A stretch of DNA of 64,000 bases from Metallyticus violacea. Lineage: Eukaryota; Arthropoda; Insecta; Mantodea; Metallyticidae. Location: assembly GCA_030762175.1 (NCBI GenBank), contig CM060831.1, positions 139,849,001-139,913,000 on the forward strand, given 5' to 3'. The notes beneath the pieces were generated by a model. The model worked only from the letters and a program-made list of their open reading frames with translations, did not search any database and was not told where the DNA came from. A program made the position numbers and the translations under genes. Position 1 is the stretch's first letter. The number at the start of each line of letters is the position of its first letter. This document shows positions 44,823 through 56,094 of the stretch, piece after piece.

Positions 44823-45932
44823 TTTGTGTTGTACACAGCCAAGGAGTTCATTTCAAATTGGTAATAAAATATTAGTTTCTTTGACATTTACATTAATGAA
44901 ACACTGTTCCCACTTATGAATTGAACAAAACATGTTCATTATATCAGCTGTTTGCCTATGTGTTTGTATGGGAAACTGTTAAGTTAGGAAACTTATTTCG
45001 TTTAGAATGCATACTTAATCTCCCTGTCCTATGGCACATCTATAAGCTGTAAGCATTATAGTGCAATTCTGTTTGAGTGGTCGATGCAGATGTGAGCTAT
45101 AAACAAGTGTTGGGCACTTGCACATTCCTGAGAAGACGGAGATGTGCTCTGGCAAGCGTGACGTTTTGTTTAGAAGTTTACGACCCAGTATGTTGGGGTA
45201 GCTGTTTTAATGCCTTGTGCACTTAGTGAAAGATAGCTTGTGGAATACTTCTCGCAAAAACTACTTGGGAAACTTGACGTTGCCCTTATTTCAAAGTTAA
45301 TTAAAACCCTTGCCAAAGGAGTAAAAAGATGTACCAAGTCCGTTGTAGAGATACTGCTGCATTAACTTGAGCTTACTTTGAGTCTGGTCGATATTGGGCC
45401 AGAGCATGCAGAGAATGTGGCTGTAACGTTTGACAACATTACTGTTATAAATCTTCTTGTAATTGTGTCTGACCTAAGTCGTTCAAAATTGTTTGGGAAA
45501 CTCCAGCAGAAATTGTAACGAGAGAAGTATTCGTTGGTGTGGCAGGCGGAATCAACTCTATTCGCTGACATTGGCACATTAAACATTTGCAGTCGACTTG
45601 TTATATTAAAGGTTTTTTTATTGATCAATTTGCTCTTCTTATAATCCCGATAATGTACGCATATTAATACGCAAGATATCTCCAATTCCTCAAATTAACT
45701 CCTTTAAGGAACAGATGTAACCGAGGAGGTCAAAGCCTTTTGCTTGCTGTTCGTTAAATTGAAGGAGAGTTTGCGTTATATCTGCTAGTGCAATTAGTTG
45801 CAGACGACTTTGGGATTCCTCTGTAAGCACCGCCATGCTACCGCGTTGCATTCAACGTACGCTGATCTCCTCATGGTTTGTTGGTAGCATGGGGAAGGAA
45901 AAAGATAGTTGAGACTCGGATCTCAGGATATA
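44823..45932. other. No recognised feature
   Basis: Mixed AT-rich DNA. ORF 45362-45685 (-) is not recognised. Confidence 0.25.
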
Positions 45933-46662
45933 CACATACAGGATGTACCGAAATTAATGGCGTAAACTGAAATGGTTGAAAGCATACGACAATAAAGCAA
46001 AAAGGTTCCAGTAAACGTGGCTCCGCAAACAAGCCATGTGCGAGATAATTGTGATTACATGCGGCCACTGATTTCATTAAGAAACATCATTCTAATTAGT
46101 ACAAATTTGAAAATCAGACTTTTCTTTAATTTCCGTTCTCAGTTGGCTCAAAATTCACACATGACTTAACTTAAGGAATACAACTCTACTTTAGTATGTT
46201 ACATGTTATGTACTGTACACCTTTATCTGTTAAAGTTGCTTCTGGATGCAATACTACTCTCGTCTCTGCAGTGAGTTTCGAATTCTTTCAAACACCCCCG
46301 ATTCATTTCGAAATTGTTGACAAGCATATGCCATTCTCTGCTCCACTACTTTAACCGTATCAACGGAAGTGCTGTACACTACTGAGGTGACCTTAAACAG
46401 AAAAATCTAAAGGATTGAGGCCAGATGATCGTGGAGGCCAAGATACAGGCCCTCCTCGACCTATCCATCTTGGACCATATCTCCGCATTAGAGCACATCG
46501 CGAACCGCTTCTAAGTTTGCAATAAATGATACATCATGTGTGCAACGAATGAAGTCAGTGGTGGCTCGTAACTACACATTCGCAATAATAAATCTCGCTC
46601 ATGACTTGTTTGCGGACTTTCAACTGTTTCAGTTTACGGTATTAATTTTGATGCCTTCTGTG
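45933..46662 (-). mobile_element. Internally deleted Tc1/mariner-type element, minus strand
   Basis: The ends are inverted. The left carries aaattaatggcgtaaactga, then aatggttgaaag and tccgcaaacaagccatg; the right, complemented, carries aaattaataccgtaaactga, acagttgaaag and tccgcaaacaagtcatg. TA flanks at 45931-45932 and 46663-46664 are likely. On the minus strand the C-terminal DDE part reads RYGPRWIGRGGPVSWPPRSS, then GLNPLDFSV and, in the next frame, GHLSSVVYSTSVDTVKVVEQ followed by RMAYACQQF. The N-terminal and catalytic middle are missing. About 730 bp. Confidence 0.78.
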
Positions 46663-46674
46663 TATACACACAGG

Positions 46675-47518
46675 ATGTTTCAGAAATACTTTTAAAAACT
46701 TTGGTGGTGGGTTCCTCACATCAAATCAAGAATAAAATAGTTCATATAAATATATGTCCGGAAATCCTTAGTTTTTGAGTTATTAATGAAAGTTTATTTG
46801 AATGTATTTCAAGGTACAAGCTAGCAACTTAAGTTAGTAACCGAAAATAAAATTCATTTTGTTAGGTAACGAGTGATGTCATCAATACAAATCTACTGAT
46901 GCACTCATTGTGTCCTAGATGGCCATGTGTTGCCAAGGAGACATTCGTTTGTCACATTTCACTTGTGTTGCGTTTAACCATTGCAGGATATTCATTTCGT
47001 GCCCTTGCAAATAAGAAGAACCATGTGGTTTATGCAAGATATGACTCGCCACATTTTAGCCGCATTGTTCGAGGCACACTGTCGGATATCTACTATGAGA
47101 GATGGATAGGTAGAGGAGGACCAGTTCAATGGCCTGCACGTTCCCCGACCTCAATCCTTTGTACATTTATGGGGTCACCTAAAACAATTGATTTATGCAG
47201 CAGAGCATTCCTAATATAGAGACACTTCATCAACGTGTCATGAAAGACTGCGAAGCCATTTGACACCGTGTGGGAGTAGTTGAAAGTGTGCGACAGTCCA
47301 CGTTCCGAGGAGTGCACGAGTGCGTGGAAGATTTTGAACGTTTATTATGAGTTTCTCAGTTTACATTTTATTTGCATTTGTTTCGTGTTTTGGTAACTTT
47401 TCATTAATAACTCAAAATCTAAGGATTTCTGGACATATATTCCTATGTTTTTTTTTTCTCTCCTTGTTTTGGTATGAGGAGCCCGCAACCAAAGATTGTA
47501 AAAGTATTTCTGAAACAT
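46675..47518 (+). mobile_element. Tc1/mariner-type element with about 120-bp inverted termini
   Basis: The left terminus (about 46675-46792) and the right one (about 47393-47518) are inverted copies. They share atgtttcagaaatactttta at the outside, then ctttggt and ggctcctca-type words, then tatatgtcc, aaatccttag and gagttattaatgaaa at the inside. Between them, on the plus strand, are DSPHFSRIVRGTLSDIYYER, WIGRGGPVQWPARSP, LWGHLKQLIYAAEHS (shifted frame), and EDFERLL-like sequence to a stop near 47347. The middle of the transposase is absent. It begins only 12 bp from the end of the previous element. Confidence 0.8.
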
Positions 47519-50500
47519 TTATGTTAATGGATGGGGGCGAAGTAGTTTTAGAAATCAGCATACGGTGTATGTTGGTTAATGTTAATTATAGTTGTTTTAT
47601 GTAAGCTGGGATATGCAAGCGAAGCAAGTGTTGATCATGAGGTTTTTAAAGCAATTTTTGCCGAATAATTTAAATGCTGAAATATCAAATTGTGCTCTTA
47701 GAGCAACCAAACACAATCACCCCAAAAGTAATATAACCATTTGATCACCAAATAATCACAAAAGCATCACGCAGAAGTCCTAAAAATTCTTTTTATCACC
47801 TCTCGGTCTTAATTCTAGTGCCCCAGTTCCTCACTCCATTATGGCTCTCTTCGTAATTTTCCAGCTTCCCGAGAGATCCTTCCATATTCTATTTACTTGG
47901 TACAAGCCCTTAAACGGGTGATTCTCACGTGATTATAGCTTTCATCCTGTTTATCATTTTTTTTATTTGTTCATTGGTAATTTATCACAAGCGTACTTTC
48001 CTGGGGTTCGCATCCAAAGTTTCCACAAGGTTCAGTATGTTGTAGCGATGATGCGACGATTTCATTGGCTGCTGGAGTGGAAATTTTGATGCCACGGGAC
48101 TTTTTAGCGTGCTCTACTTTAAATTTAATTGGATGACGCTATTTTAGCATCGTGGTAATGGCAAACTCTTTAATATTACAAGGAATTTTCATCTCGAAAC
48201 TTCATGACGGCGACACTCTTGTGTAGCGATGGAAGTTTAAGTTTTGATCTCTCTCTCTCTCTTTCTCTCTCTTAAATTCTTTCTGCTAATGCTATTATTT
48301 TGCAAGAAGTTTATTTTACCAAAAACGTGTCTCCTTTTTGATTATTTTTACAAAATCCTATTCTATACAGCGCGCGATGACATGCACTACAATCGCTGAC
48401 TAGTGTGTGTGTTCCGTGAGCTCTGTGGCAGAGTGTGCAGTGATACCGTGGTTAAGAGCGCAGATTCGTATCCTGACATGAAGCATTTTATTTTTAAATA
48501 AACATTTGTAGCATATTATGACAAATTAGTTTTCGTAATATTGTTTCCCAGACAGCAAGCTTTAACATTAACATTTTTATTTATATATACATATTATAAT
48601 GAATATTGTAATATTTCTTTCAGTATTAGTTATCTGCACACACTTTCCCTGCACCGCCTTTCAGCCAATGTACGGTCTCGTTGATAACTTATTCACCAAT
48701 CTAAATAGATATTTTTAAATCATGATGCTCAAAAACTAATACCTGATATTGTTTTTCTCCTACGTTCATGTTTTTTTAATTCCTATAATCTCTGCTTTGA
48801 CTCGATTATCTCACTACCTCCAGAAGAATTTGTCATCACATCACGAAATATGACATAATTGATACAAAAATAATAGTAAATGGTAATTGTTATAAGTGTT
48901 CGGTTGTATTTTATTTAATTTTGAAGTACAAAAAATGACATCGTTCTCGCATTGCCATTATCTAACCATATCCCCCTCTTGTTTATAATTTTTCTTAGGT
49001 AATTTAAATGAGCTTTCAAACTCGTGCTTATTTTCATTATGTAATAATTATGACAACAAACATTAGTTAAGGTTTCGTTAGAAGGTTGTTTCTGTTCAGG
49101 TATTTATTTAATTACTTATTTTTGTTCGGGCATAGGCAATGCCATAACACTCAACTGATACTTTAAATATAATATGATCTGCATATACACTTATAAAACT
49201 AATAATAAAATATAAAGAAAAAGCAATGCTTATAAATCGCTCGGTCACCGCTAATGTACTGATGTTTTCTCTCTAGATACTTATGATTGTGACCATTGCA
49301 TTTACAGGCAAAGCACCCACTGCAGTGTGCAGTCGCTGCATGCACGTTGTAAATACGAGAGTGCTCAAGTACTGTGATCGACACCTAGAACTGGGGATGA
49401 CTAATTTTTTTTTTTGTGACAGAGTGTAAATGAAACTCTTACCCCTGCGCCTCCTTCCTGTTACTCGCCCCCACCTACTCTCTATTCTTTACAGACATTA
49501 ACCTCCTTTATCGGATCTTCGCCAGAAATATTCCCAATTTATGCATGTCTCATGTGCCATCGCTTCCAGGCAAGCGTTCGAACTTTTGTTGGAATTCATG
49601 AATTGTGGCGGAAATATTCCTTTATTAAAAAAACTCTTGTTTACTTACATTGTGCTTGAATATGACTCCAGGTATCGCTTTCTCTACAGCCGGCAATTTC
49701 TTTCCTCTGCAGTATTTATCACTTTTCAATCGTTTGTCTAAGCCATGCTAGAGCATTTCTTCCCTCTCGCCCATATCCCCCCTCCTCCAATCCTAAACTA
49801 TAAGCAACTGCAGATTATACAAATCGCTATCTGCGAATTTGTGGCTTAGTATTTTGTCTATTGATATGACGCTACCGACTATCAACTGTCTTTCTTGCAT
49901 CGCGCGTAATGTGCCTTCCCATTAACAAAATGTACCCCATGTAAATTTGTTCTAAGCCTTCCTTAATTTGGTTGCCAAACACATAACCTACCCTTCTCCA
50001 GTGCTCAAAGCAGAGTTGGGTTCTTCCGTTAAACGTAAAGAGAGTGGGTGGTTTCAAGGCTTGGCGAAGAATCAAATGTGGGTCACTGGCTAAAAGGCAT
50101 TGAGGTTAAGTTCTGTTTGTTGCAGCATCTTTCGCTTAAGGTTGAGAATCCCCCGAGGCACAATATTCCTCGTGGTAAATCTTTCTTCCTTTTTTTATTT
50201 TCAAATCCGGATAAGAAAGACTGAAGATAAGATGGATATTTGCAAGATGGGGGAGTGGCATTTGCAGCACGATAAAGTCATTCAAACATCTTCGTTTTAT
50301 GCTCGAGAATCGTGAAGTTAAGAAAACTGAAACTGAAGAAGGTGAAAACATAGTACGTATAAGAATATATAGCAGGGACAGCTTTGATTTTGTTCCTAAA
50401 TTCCCTTCGAGTTGGGGCTACTTCTATCTGAAGTCGCTAACAGCTGTTAAAATTGAAGTCACACATTCATTACAAAAGATTAACCCGAATGAGTATATGC

Positions 50501-50875
50501 TTTTTCTTTTAAAAATAAACCGAAATAGAAGGAAGCATGTAGAACATCACATTAATTGAGGTGGGCAAGTGTAGTTTTTTTTTTTTTTCTCTGGTTTTCA
50601 GTTTAGTTTGTTTAGTGTTATTTTCTGAATGACAGTGAAACATTTTAATGCATTATAATAGTACATATTTTTTTTATCTAGATCTTTACTTTATGTTAAC
50701 TGAGAAAGTGTAACGTTTGTGATTTTTACCGGGATGCGCAAAAGTTGGTTAAGTAGCTGGCTTGTTTAATTACCGTAATTGACTGATCTCGGAAAACCGT
50801 GTATGGTTACCTAGCTTTACAAGAGTTTTCTCATATGAAACCTATTATCTTATAATGGAGAAAGACAGCGGCTCT
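47519..50875. other. Long stretch with nothing recognised
   Basis: AT-rich DNA with a short (TC)n at about 48249-48272. ORFs 49541-49741, 49872-50075 (-), 50100-50315 and 50299-50559 carry no known motif. The last two lie in a slightly more coding-like block (50100-50560), but without splice sites I can defend. Confidence 0.3.
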
Positions 50876-51480
50876 CAAACTGTGGTTCGGGACCCCTGGG
50901 CGAACGCGGTGGATATGGGGAAAGTGCTTAAGAGCTTGTCCATTTTCACATCCATTCTTATTAAGAATATTTAACGAACTATTTCTTTATGATACTTTTA
51001 GCCAGTTACACAGTAGCGCAACAACTTTTTAATAGTGTTTAACTACTGAGGCATCACAGGCGGTGGACACTGATGACACATGAGATGAAATTATAATTGC
51101 GAAAGGATTTTTTTTTTAATTTGAGGAAGGAAGCGTTCCAGACCTGAGTTTAAGATTCCTCCGTGGCATTTGCCATTTGTGCGGACTGAGGAAAACCTGG
51201 GAAAAAAAAAAAAAAAAAATCAGCATTAGTTATGGAGGACGGTCCTTGGGGGAATCGAACCCCAAACCTCCAGCTCACGAGTATCCGCCTTAACGACCTC
51301 GGCTGCTCGTGATGGTGGCAGCGCAACAATGTCTATTTTGTATGAATAGATATCACATTGTTGAAGCGTCCACGCGAACTTTCAAGTGAATTATTGTTAA
51401 GCAGTGAAGCGAATGAAGGGGTCACCAAAATTTCATTCTCAAAAGGGGGGTCGTGCATGTATGAACTTTGGGAACCGCTG
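50876..51480. mobile_element. hAT-type non-autonomous element carrying a SINE
   Basis: Starts CAGCGGCTCTCAAACTG and ends, complemented, CAGCGGTTCCCAAAGTT: matching hAT-type termini. Flanks gagaaaga (50868-50875) and gagtaagg (51481-51488) agree at 6 of 8, an aged 8-bp duplication. Further inside, cgggacccct and its partner ggggggtcgtg also pair loosely. No transposase. SINE family 2 is inserted at 51025-51319. Confidence 0.8.
51025..51319 (-). mobile_element. SINE family 2, full length, inside the hAT element
   Basis: The exact 10-base duplication agcgcaacaa borders it (51015-51024 and 51320-51329). On the minus strand: head GCCGAGGTCGTTAAGGCGG (A box), GGGGTTCGATTCCCCCA (B box and T arm), body with an A-rich run, cttcctcaaat, and tail tgtccaccgcctgtg to ctactgagg-type end. 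The best copy for the family consensus, about 295 bp. Confidence 0.93.
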
Positions 51481-51631
51481 GAGTAAGGAAATGATGAATG
51501 AGGTAGAGATGTAAGTTGTGTTCTGCAAAATTACCATGCAAAATAAACAATTATCCAAGAGCAAATTTCATTGCACAACACTACCTCGATTACTGTTTTT
51601 TTGTTCTTATTCTTGCGAGTCCAATATAGTC

Positions 51632-51681
<50 letters not shown>

Positions 51682-52960
51682 CAACAACAACAACAACAAC
51701 AACGGAGAAAGGATCACGTGATCGGTTTTAGTATAAGTATATCTAGTGGAACACTTTAGTGTTTTTAAAATTACCCAATAGTGAAAAAGCATACAGGGTC
51801 ATTTGGTCATAATCATTAAGAGGAATTCGATTCAGCATTAAATGTTGTATTATAGTCATAACCTGTGCAACCAGAAAATGATGCACTGGCCTTAATTCAC
51901 AGGAGAGATTAGTACTGACATAGTCGCCAACCACCAACCCGTGACTTAAAGTTTAGCTTCAATAGCAAACATTTCGGAATGCTTAAATTCAGCAATAATT
52001 ATAATAGGGTTTTGATGATGTACATATGCTGATAGCTGTTAAATATATTTAAAAAATAATTATAAATGTTTTCCTTTGTACTCAGCTATGCATCCTATTT
52101 AGTTATGCAGCGCCATCTAAACTAGATTGCAGATAGTAAATCCAATTTCATGACATGCGCACTCGGAATTAGAACCCAGGCCGTTATAGAACTGTGTAAT
52201 TTCCTTAAGGCATTTGCATATGAAACGCTGGCAAATATCGTTAAAACATGATATTTGGAAGACCCTTTTACAAAAAATGGGGGATATAAGCATATTGTTA
52301 AAAACGATGAAAGTCCTAATAAATTTAAATGTAGAAGGGCACCATAACATGCAGAATTACTTTAATGTTGTAACATTCGATGTATTATTCTTCCTACAAA
52401 ATAAACCGCATGCTCTCATTTCCATACACGTCCCTCTCTTTTTATTTAATGACTTTTCTGTTCAAAAATATTTTATTTCGATGAGATTTGGAACCAATGC
52501 AATCAAACATAAAATTCACTTTCAGTAAAGGCGCTGTAAATGTTGTAATATGTTGAGAAAAATCATTTGTGACAGAGGCTTCGTACAAAGACAGTTTAAG
52601 AAAATGTGCCAACAAGCCAGGCTACTTCTGCTAAGGAAATGCTCTCTCGGATCGGTGCGATAAAATAAAACGCCATTGCATATAGAACCAGCCCCAAACA
52701 TATCTTATTCGATTTATGGGATAGGAAATGGCACGTCTGAAAAGTGGATAGAAACGGCAGTAAAGATGAAATGTGTATTATATTACCTAAAATAAAATAT
52801 CTAAAAACGTTAGGAATGAAATATTAATGTTGATATACAGTAGCTCCCATAAATATTCGGATAGTATGGTGTAGCTATAATTTCAAGGTTCCGTTCTCAC
52901 GTATAAGATTAGAAAATAGTGTTATGTAACAAAATAACTGCGGACCGGGTTCGATCCTCT
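51481..52960. other. No recognised gene; contains a compound microsatellite
   Basis: AT-rich. ORFs 52117-52350 (-) and 52214-52528 (+) are unrecognised. ggaccgggttcgatcct at about 52944 is a lone B-box-like word. Confidence 0.3.
51633..51702 (+). repeat. Compound (AAT)n(AAC)n microsatellite
   Basis: About fifteen AAT units followed directly by about eight to nine AAC units. It translates as an asparagine run in one frame, which is an artefact and not a gene. Confidence 0.95.
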
Positions 52961-53290
52961 AGATGATGAGTGCCATTTATGTAGGAGCAAATTGGAATTT
53001 TCGTTTCTACAGTTTCACCAGATGTAGCATTCTGTATGGTTCATGGCGTACCGTTTTTAACTCCAATTTAAACTGTTTTTGGGTGCTGACATGCGAATTT
53101 GTTGATGACATGCTGCTTTGGCACGATTCTTATACCTGTAGCCCAATCCAATCAGAACGAATTTGCGACCTGTTCCATAGCGGTTGCCACGGCAACGGTA
53201 GACGCTTGCTTTGTGCTCCGAGATAGCAAGTGCGGCCAAAACTGAGAATCGGACAGTGGGCGTCATCTAAGGTGGGTAGAAGTGTGTGTC
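52961..53290. promoter_or_regulatory. Promoter-like block with a perfect RFX X-box and CCAAT boxes
   Basis: GC rises to nearly 50 percent. GTTGCCACGGCAAC at 53183-53196 is a perfect inverted repeat with a 2-bp spacer, fitting the RFX X-box RYYNYY-N-RRNRAC. Two CCAAT words lie 30-40 bp away (53143-53147 and 53148-53152, the second as ccaatcag). In animals this combination is typical of promoters of ciliary genes. No TATA and no adjacent recognisable exon on either strand. Confidence 0.4.
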
Positions 53291-53699
53291 GTTGATTGAC
53301 TGCCCCGCTTTCATAGCAATTCAGAAGGATGCGCGAGCCAGCGAGCATTGCCAGCTTGCTAAATATAATTTTTTGAAACTTTAGCTACAACACTTTTTAT
53401 ATTTTGTGTTTACTGTATAGTGATGCTATTTGTTTTATAGTCTGTAGCTACAGAAATAAAACCTTTTAGATTATTTACGTATAGCTTTAATTGATATTAC
53501 ATTTAGCTCCAGGATATTGAAGCGATTGGTGTGGTACTATTGTTTGTAGCTTCGGTTTTCTATGGAGCCATTCTGGTGCATTATTACATTTACATAAAAT
53601 GACCTAAAATGTAATAATGTAAATGTAATAAGTAGTCTAAAACGGCAATTAGATATAATTGTGTATATCAACTCAAACTGTGGAAAATTATTTTTAAAT
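53291..53699. other. No recognised feature
   Basis: AT-rich DNA between the X-box block and a LINE fragment. Confidence 0.25.
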
Positions 53700-53990
53700 T
53701 AAGCATGAACTTAAGGACCGAAAGTACTCTCCAGGTTAATGATATCCTTCTCTGTATTTCTTTTTCCATTTTATCATGGAAGGAAATCTGTTGTCCTAGA
53801 TGTATATATTCGCTCACATATGTGAGACTGTTCCATGTATTTGTATCAGAGTTTCGGGTCCATTTGGTGTTTCAATTTGTTCAGTGAGAGCTCTGCATTT
53901 TTGCTATGCTCGCCCAATTATTCCAGCATAATTTGTAGTGCTTTCGGTGTTTTGGCGAATAGGACCACATATGTAGAATTAAATATTATT
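53700..53990 (-). pseudogene. LINE RT C-terminal fragment, second copy
   Basis: Similar to 26400-26590 over its left half. Minus strand, frames joined: LFAKTPKALQIMLE and EHSKNAELSLN (the region after the YADD core), then YVSEYIHLGQQISFHDKMEK and IQRRISLTWRVL. It extends further toward the RT core than the copy at 25960-26590, and lacks that copy's C-terminal end. Truncated at both ends. Confidence 0.75.
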
Positions 53991-54343
53991 TAGCAGATTT
54001 ACACAGATGTGTTCTTTAGTTTACTTCTAATTATGGAAATATTTATCACAGATTTTCCTATGGAGCTTCTTTTAACGTAACCAACGCCATGCATCTCCCT
54101 AGTAGTTTCTTCCAGAAAAAGGTCGACTCCATTATATCTAACCTGTACCGGAACTGTAGGTCCCCCAATCTTTCGAATATTACACCAGACTTTATCGGCG
54201 TTCTTCTGTACTCCAAGTAGCCGGCTGATAAAATCGCAGTATTTAAAGCATTTGCAAACAAATTTCATCACCATTGCTTTGATCGCGAAAAAGGTCCACA
54301 AGATGACGACAACCTGTCCAGTAAATCTATCCCTCTTGTTATA
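53991..54343. other. Unassigned
   Basis: Open minus-strand frames (53999-54301, 54058-54261) have somewhat coding-like composition but no motif I can name. Confidence 0.25.
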
Positions 54344-55362
54344 CAGCGTGTCTGTAAAATCATGGTGCAGTTTTGAACACTTATAACGGCTAAACGGAAC
54401 AAAACCAAAGAATGAAACCTAAGATACATTGAAGAGTATGCCAAAGAGTTTCTGAAACATAAATTTCAATTTTGTACGCGCCCAGGTAATGACGCAACAC
54501 AACAGTGAAGCGAATCACAAAATGTGGACGATGCAAAGGAAAGTTCATTGCGTGCTGCGGCTTGCAAAATTTGAATCCGTGACATGTGTTCGTCGTGAAT
54601 ATCGCCGCGTGTACAATGAAGATCCGCCACATAGGAATAACATTCACTTGTGGGATAAGCAGCTGAAGGAAACTGGCAGCTTGTTGAACCAAAAATGTTC
54701 AGGCAGGCCTTCGGTTAGTGACGAGCCTGTTGAAGCTATGGCTACCTAAGAAGTCCTAAGAATTCGGTGAGTATCCGTACTCGAAATCTAGACCTGAAGA
54801 AGACTACAGTTCATAAAGTTTTAAAGAAACGTCTCCAATTTACTGGTTCCAAACTGCAGTTGTTACAACTGATAAACCCAAACAACATGAGTTTGTTGTA
54901 CAGATGGTTGATGAGATGGACATTGATGAACAATTTTTACATAAGCTTGTGTTTAGTAATGAGACCAAAATTGTTCGTGAATTTCTGGATACATTTCTTC
55001 AGATGTGGATAGGAAGAGGTGGATGGAAGGCATGGCCAACACGGTCGCCGGATTTTTACATGTGAGGCTGTGTTAAGCAAAGTGTGCACAGTGTACCTAT
55101 CAACGACATTGCTCGTTAAAAAGAGAGAATCAGAGAAGCTATTCACTCTGTTGCTCTTATGTGCTGTGTCGTGTGTGGAATTAATTAGAATATCGTTCAA
55201 ATGTGAGTATGGCAATAAACGGAAGCCACATCGAACTACACTGAACAGGTTTGCAAATTTGGAGGAATTTACTTTCATTTGGTGAAGGTTTCACGGTTCT
55301 ATCTTGTTTCGTTGCTTTTGTGTGACTGTTTAAAACTGCATCATGACTTTACGGACGCACCG
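54344..55362 (+). mobile_element. Internally deleted DUF4817-type element with 37-bp inverted ends
   Basis: The left end CAGCGTGTCTGTAAAATCAT and right end, complemented, CGGTGCGTCCGTAAAGTCAT stay similar through gtgcagttttgaacac versus atgcagttttaaacag, about 37 bp. Both are flanked by TA (54342-54343 and 55363-55364). Transposase content: N-terminal domain 54489-54749, a C-terminal catalytic scrap at about 54960-55060, and no middle. 1,019 bp. Confidence 0.88.
54489..55060 (+). pseudogene. DUF4817-type transposase, deleted in the middle
   Basis: The first part reads WTMQRKVHCVLRLAKFESV, TCVRREYRRVYNEDPPHRNN and IHLWDKQLKETGSLL, then CSGRPSVSDEPVEA. This is the classic N-terminal helix-turn-helix of this insect family, nearly unchanged. 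Frameshifts follow, then LQLLQ and KPKQHEFVVQMVDEMDIDEQ, and FLHKLVFSNETK (the SDE-type first acidic block, here SNE). The sequence then jumps to IVREFLDTFLQMWIGRGGWK, then AWPTRSPDFY. The second catalytic block and neighbouring region are deleted. The frame downstream fades by 55270. Confidence 0.88.
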
Positions 55363-56094
55363 TATATCCAAATAAAGTATGGTTGTGGGGTTTCCTTACG
55401 TCCTTCTTTCTTCTGTACTGGACAGCTAAATGGACACTTGCAGGAGTAAAAACTGAATTGTCATTTCATTGGCAGATTTTGAAGGGCATTTATTAGTTCA
55501 ACCAGGAGGGATTAAATTGTAAAAAATTGTCAAAGAAAACAATATAGTGAGTTGCATTTTCCACATTAAACATTGTTTTACATCTTCACTTACAAAAAAT
55601 GAATTGTTATAGCTGCATTTCCTACAATATATTTCCATATTATATGGGTAGCCATTACCCAATAACGCACAGATTTTGAAGGCAAAGAGAACAGGTTAAT
55701 TTTTTTATAAATATCTTGGCAGAAGAACGGCCATTATAAGCACCATTGACTTATCAATGCTTATGTGTTTCTGAAAGACTCCAAAAGCGTTGTTCAAAGC
55801 ATTGTAACAATACACACCTTAGTAGCGTTTGAGTTTTCAAGATTATCATTGTCACTTAAATATCTTAGAAAACACACATACCCATAAAATAAAAATTTAC
55901 ATAATAATTCTGCTTCATAAGGCATTAATTATTTATCAGCAAACAACTCTTGTAATCTCAAAACAATTGTATGATTGATAGAAATCAAACACGTGCACCT
56001 ATAGCATGTGTACCAGGCTGCAGTGTTTAAAATGACCCCGAAAGATAGTCCTAAATAACATTATTTGATATGCCAACGTTTTCAAAATGGGACG
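55363..56094. other. No recognised feature
   Basis: AT-rich DNA between two transposon remnants. Confidence 0.25.

Noticed and set aside
48430..48475. tRNA-like words gtggttaagagcgc and gattcgtatcc
   Set aside because: A and B boxes are too close together and no body or second copy supports a SINE or tRNA gene.
51518..51721. ORF with a long asparagine run
   Set aside because: It is the translation of an (AAT)n(AAC)n microsatellite.
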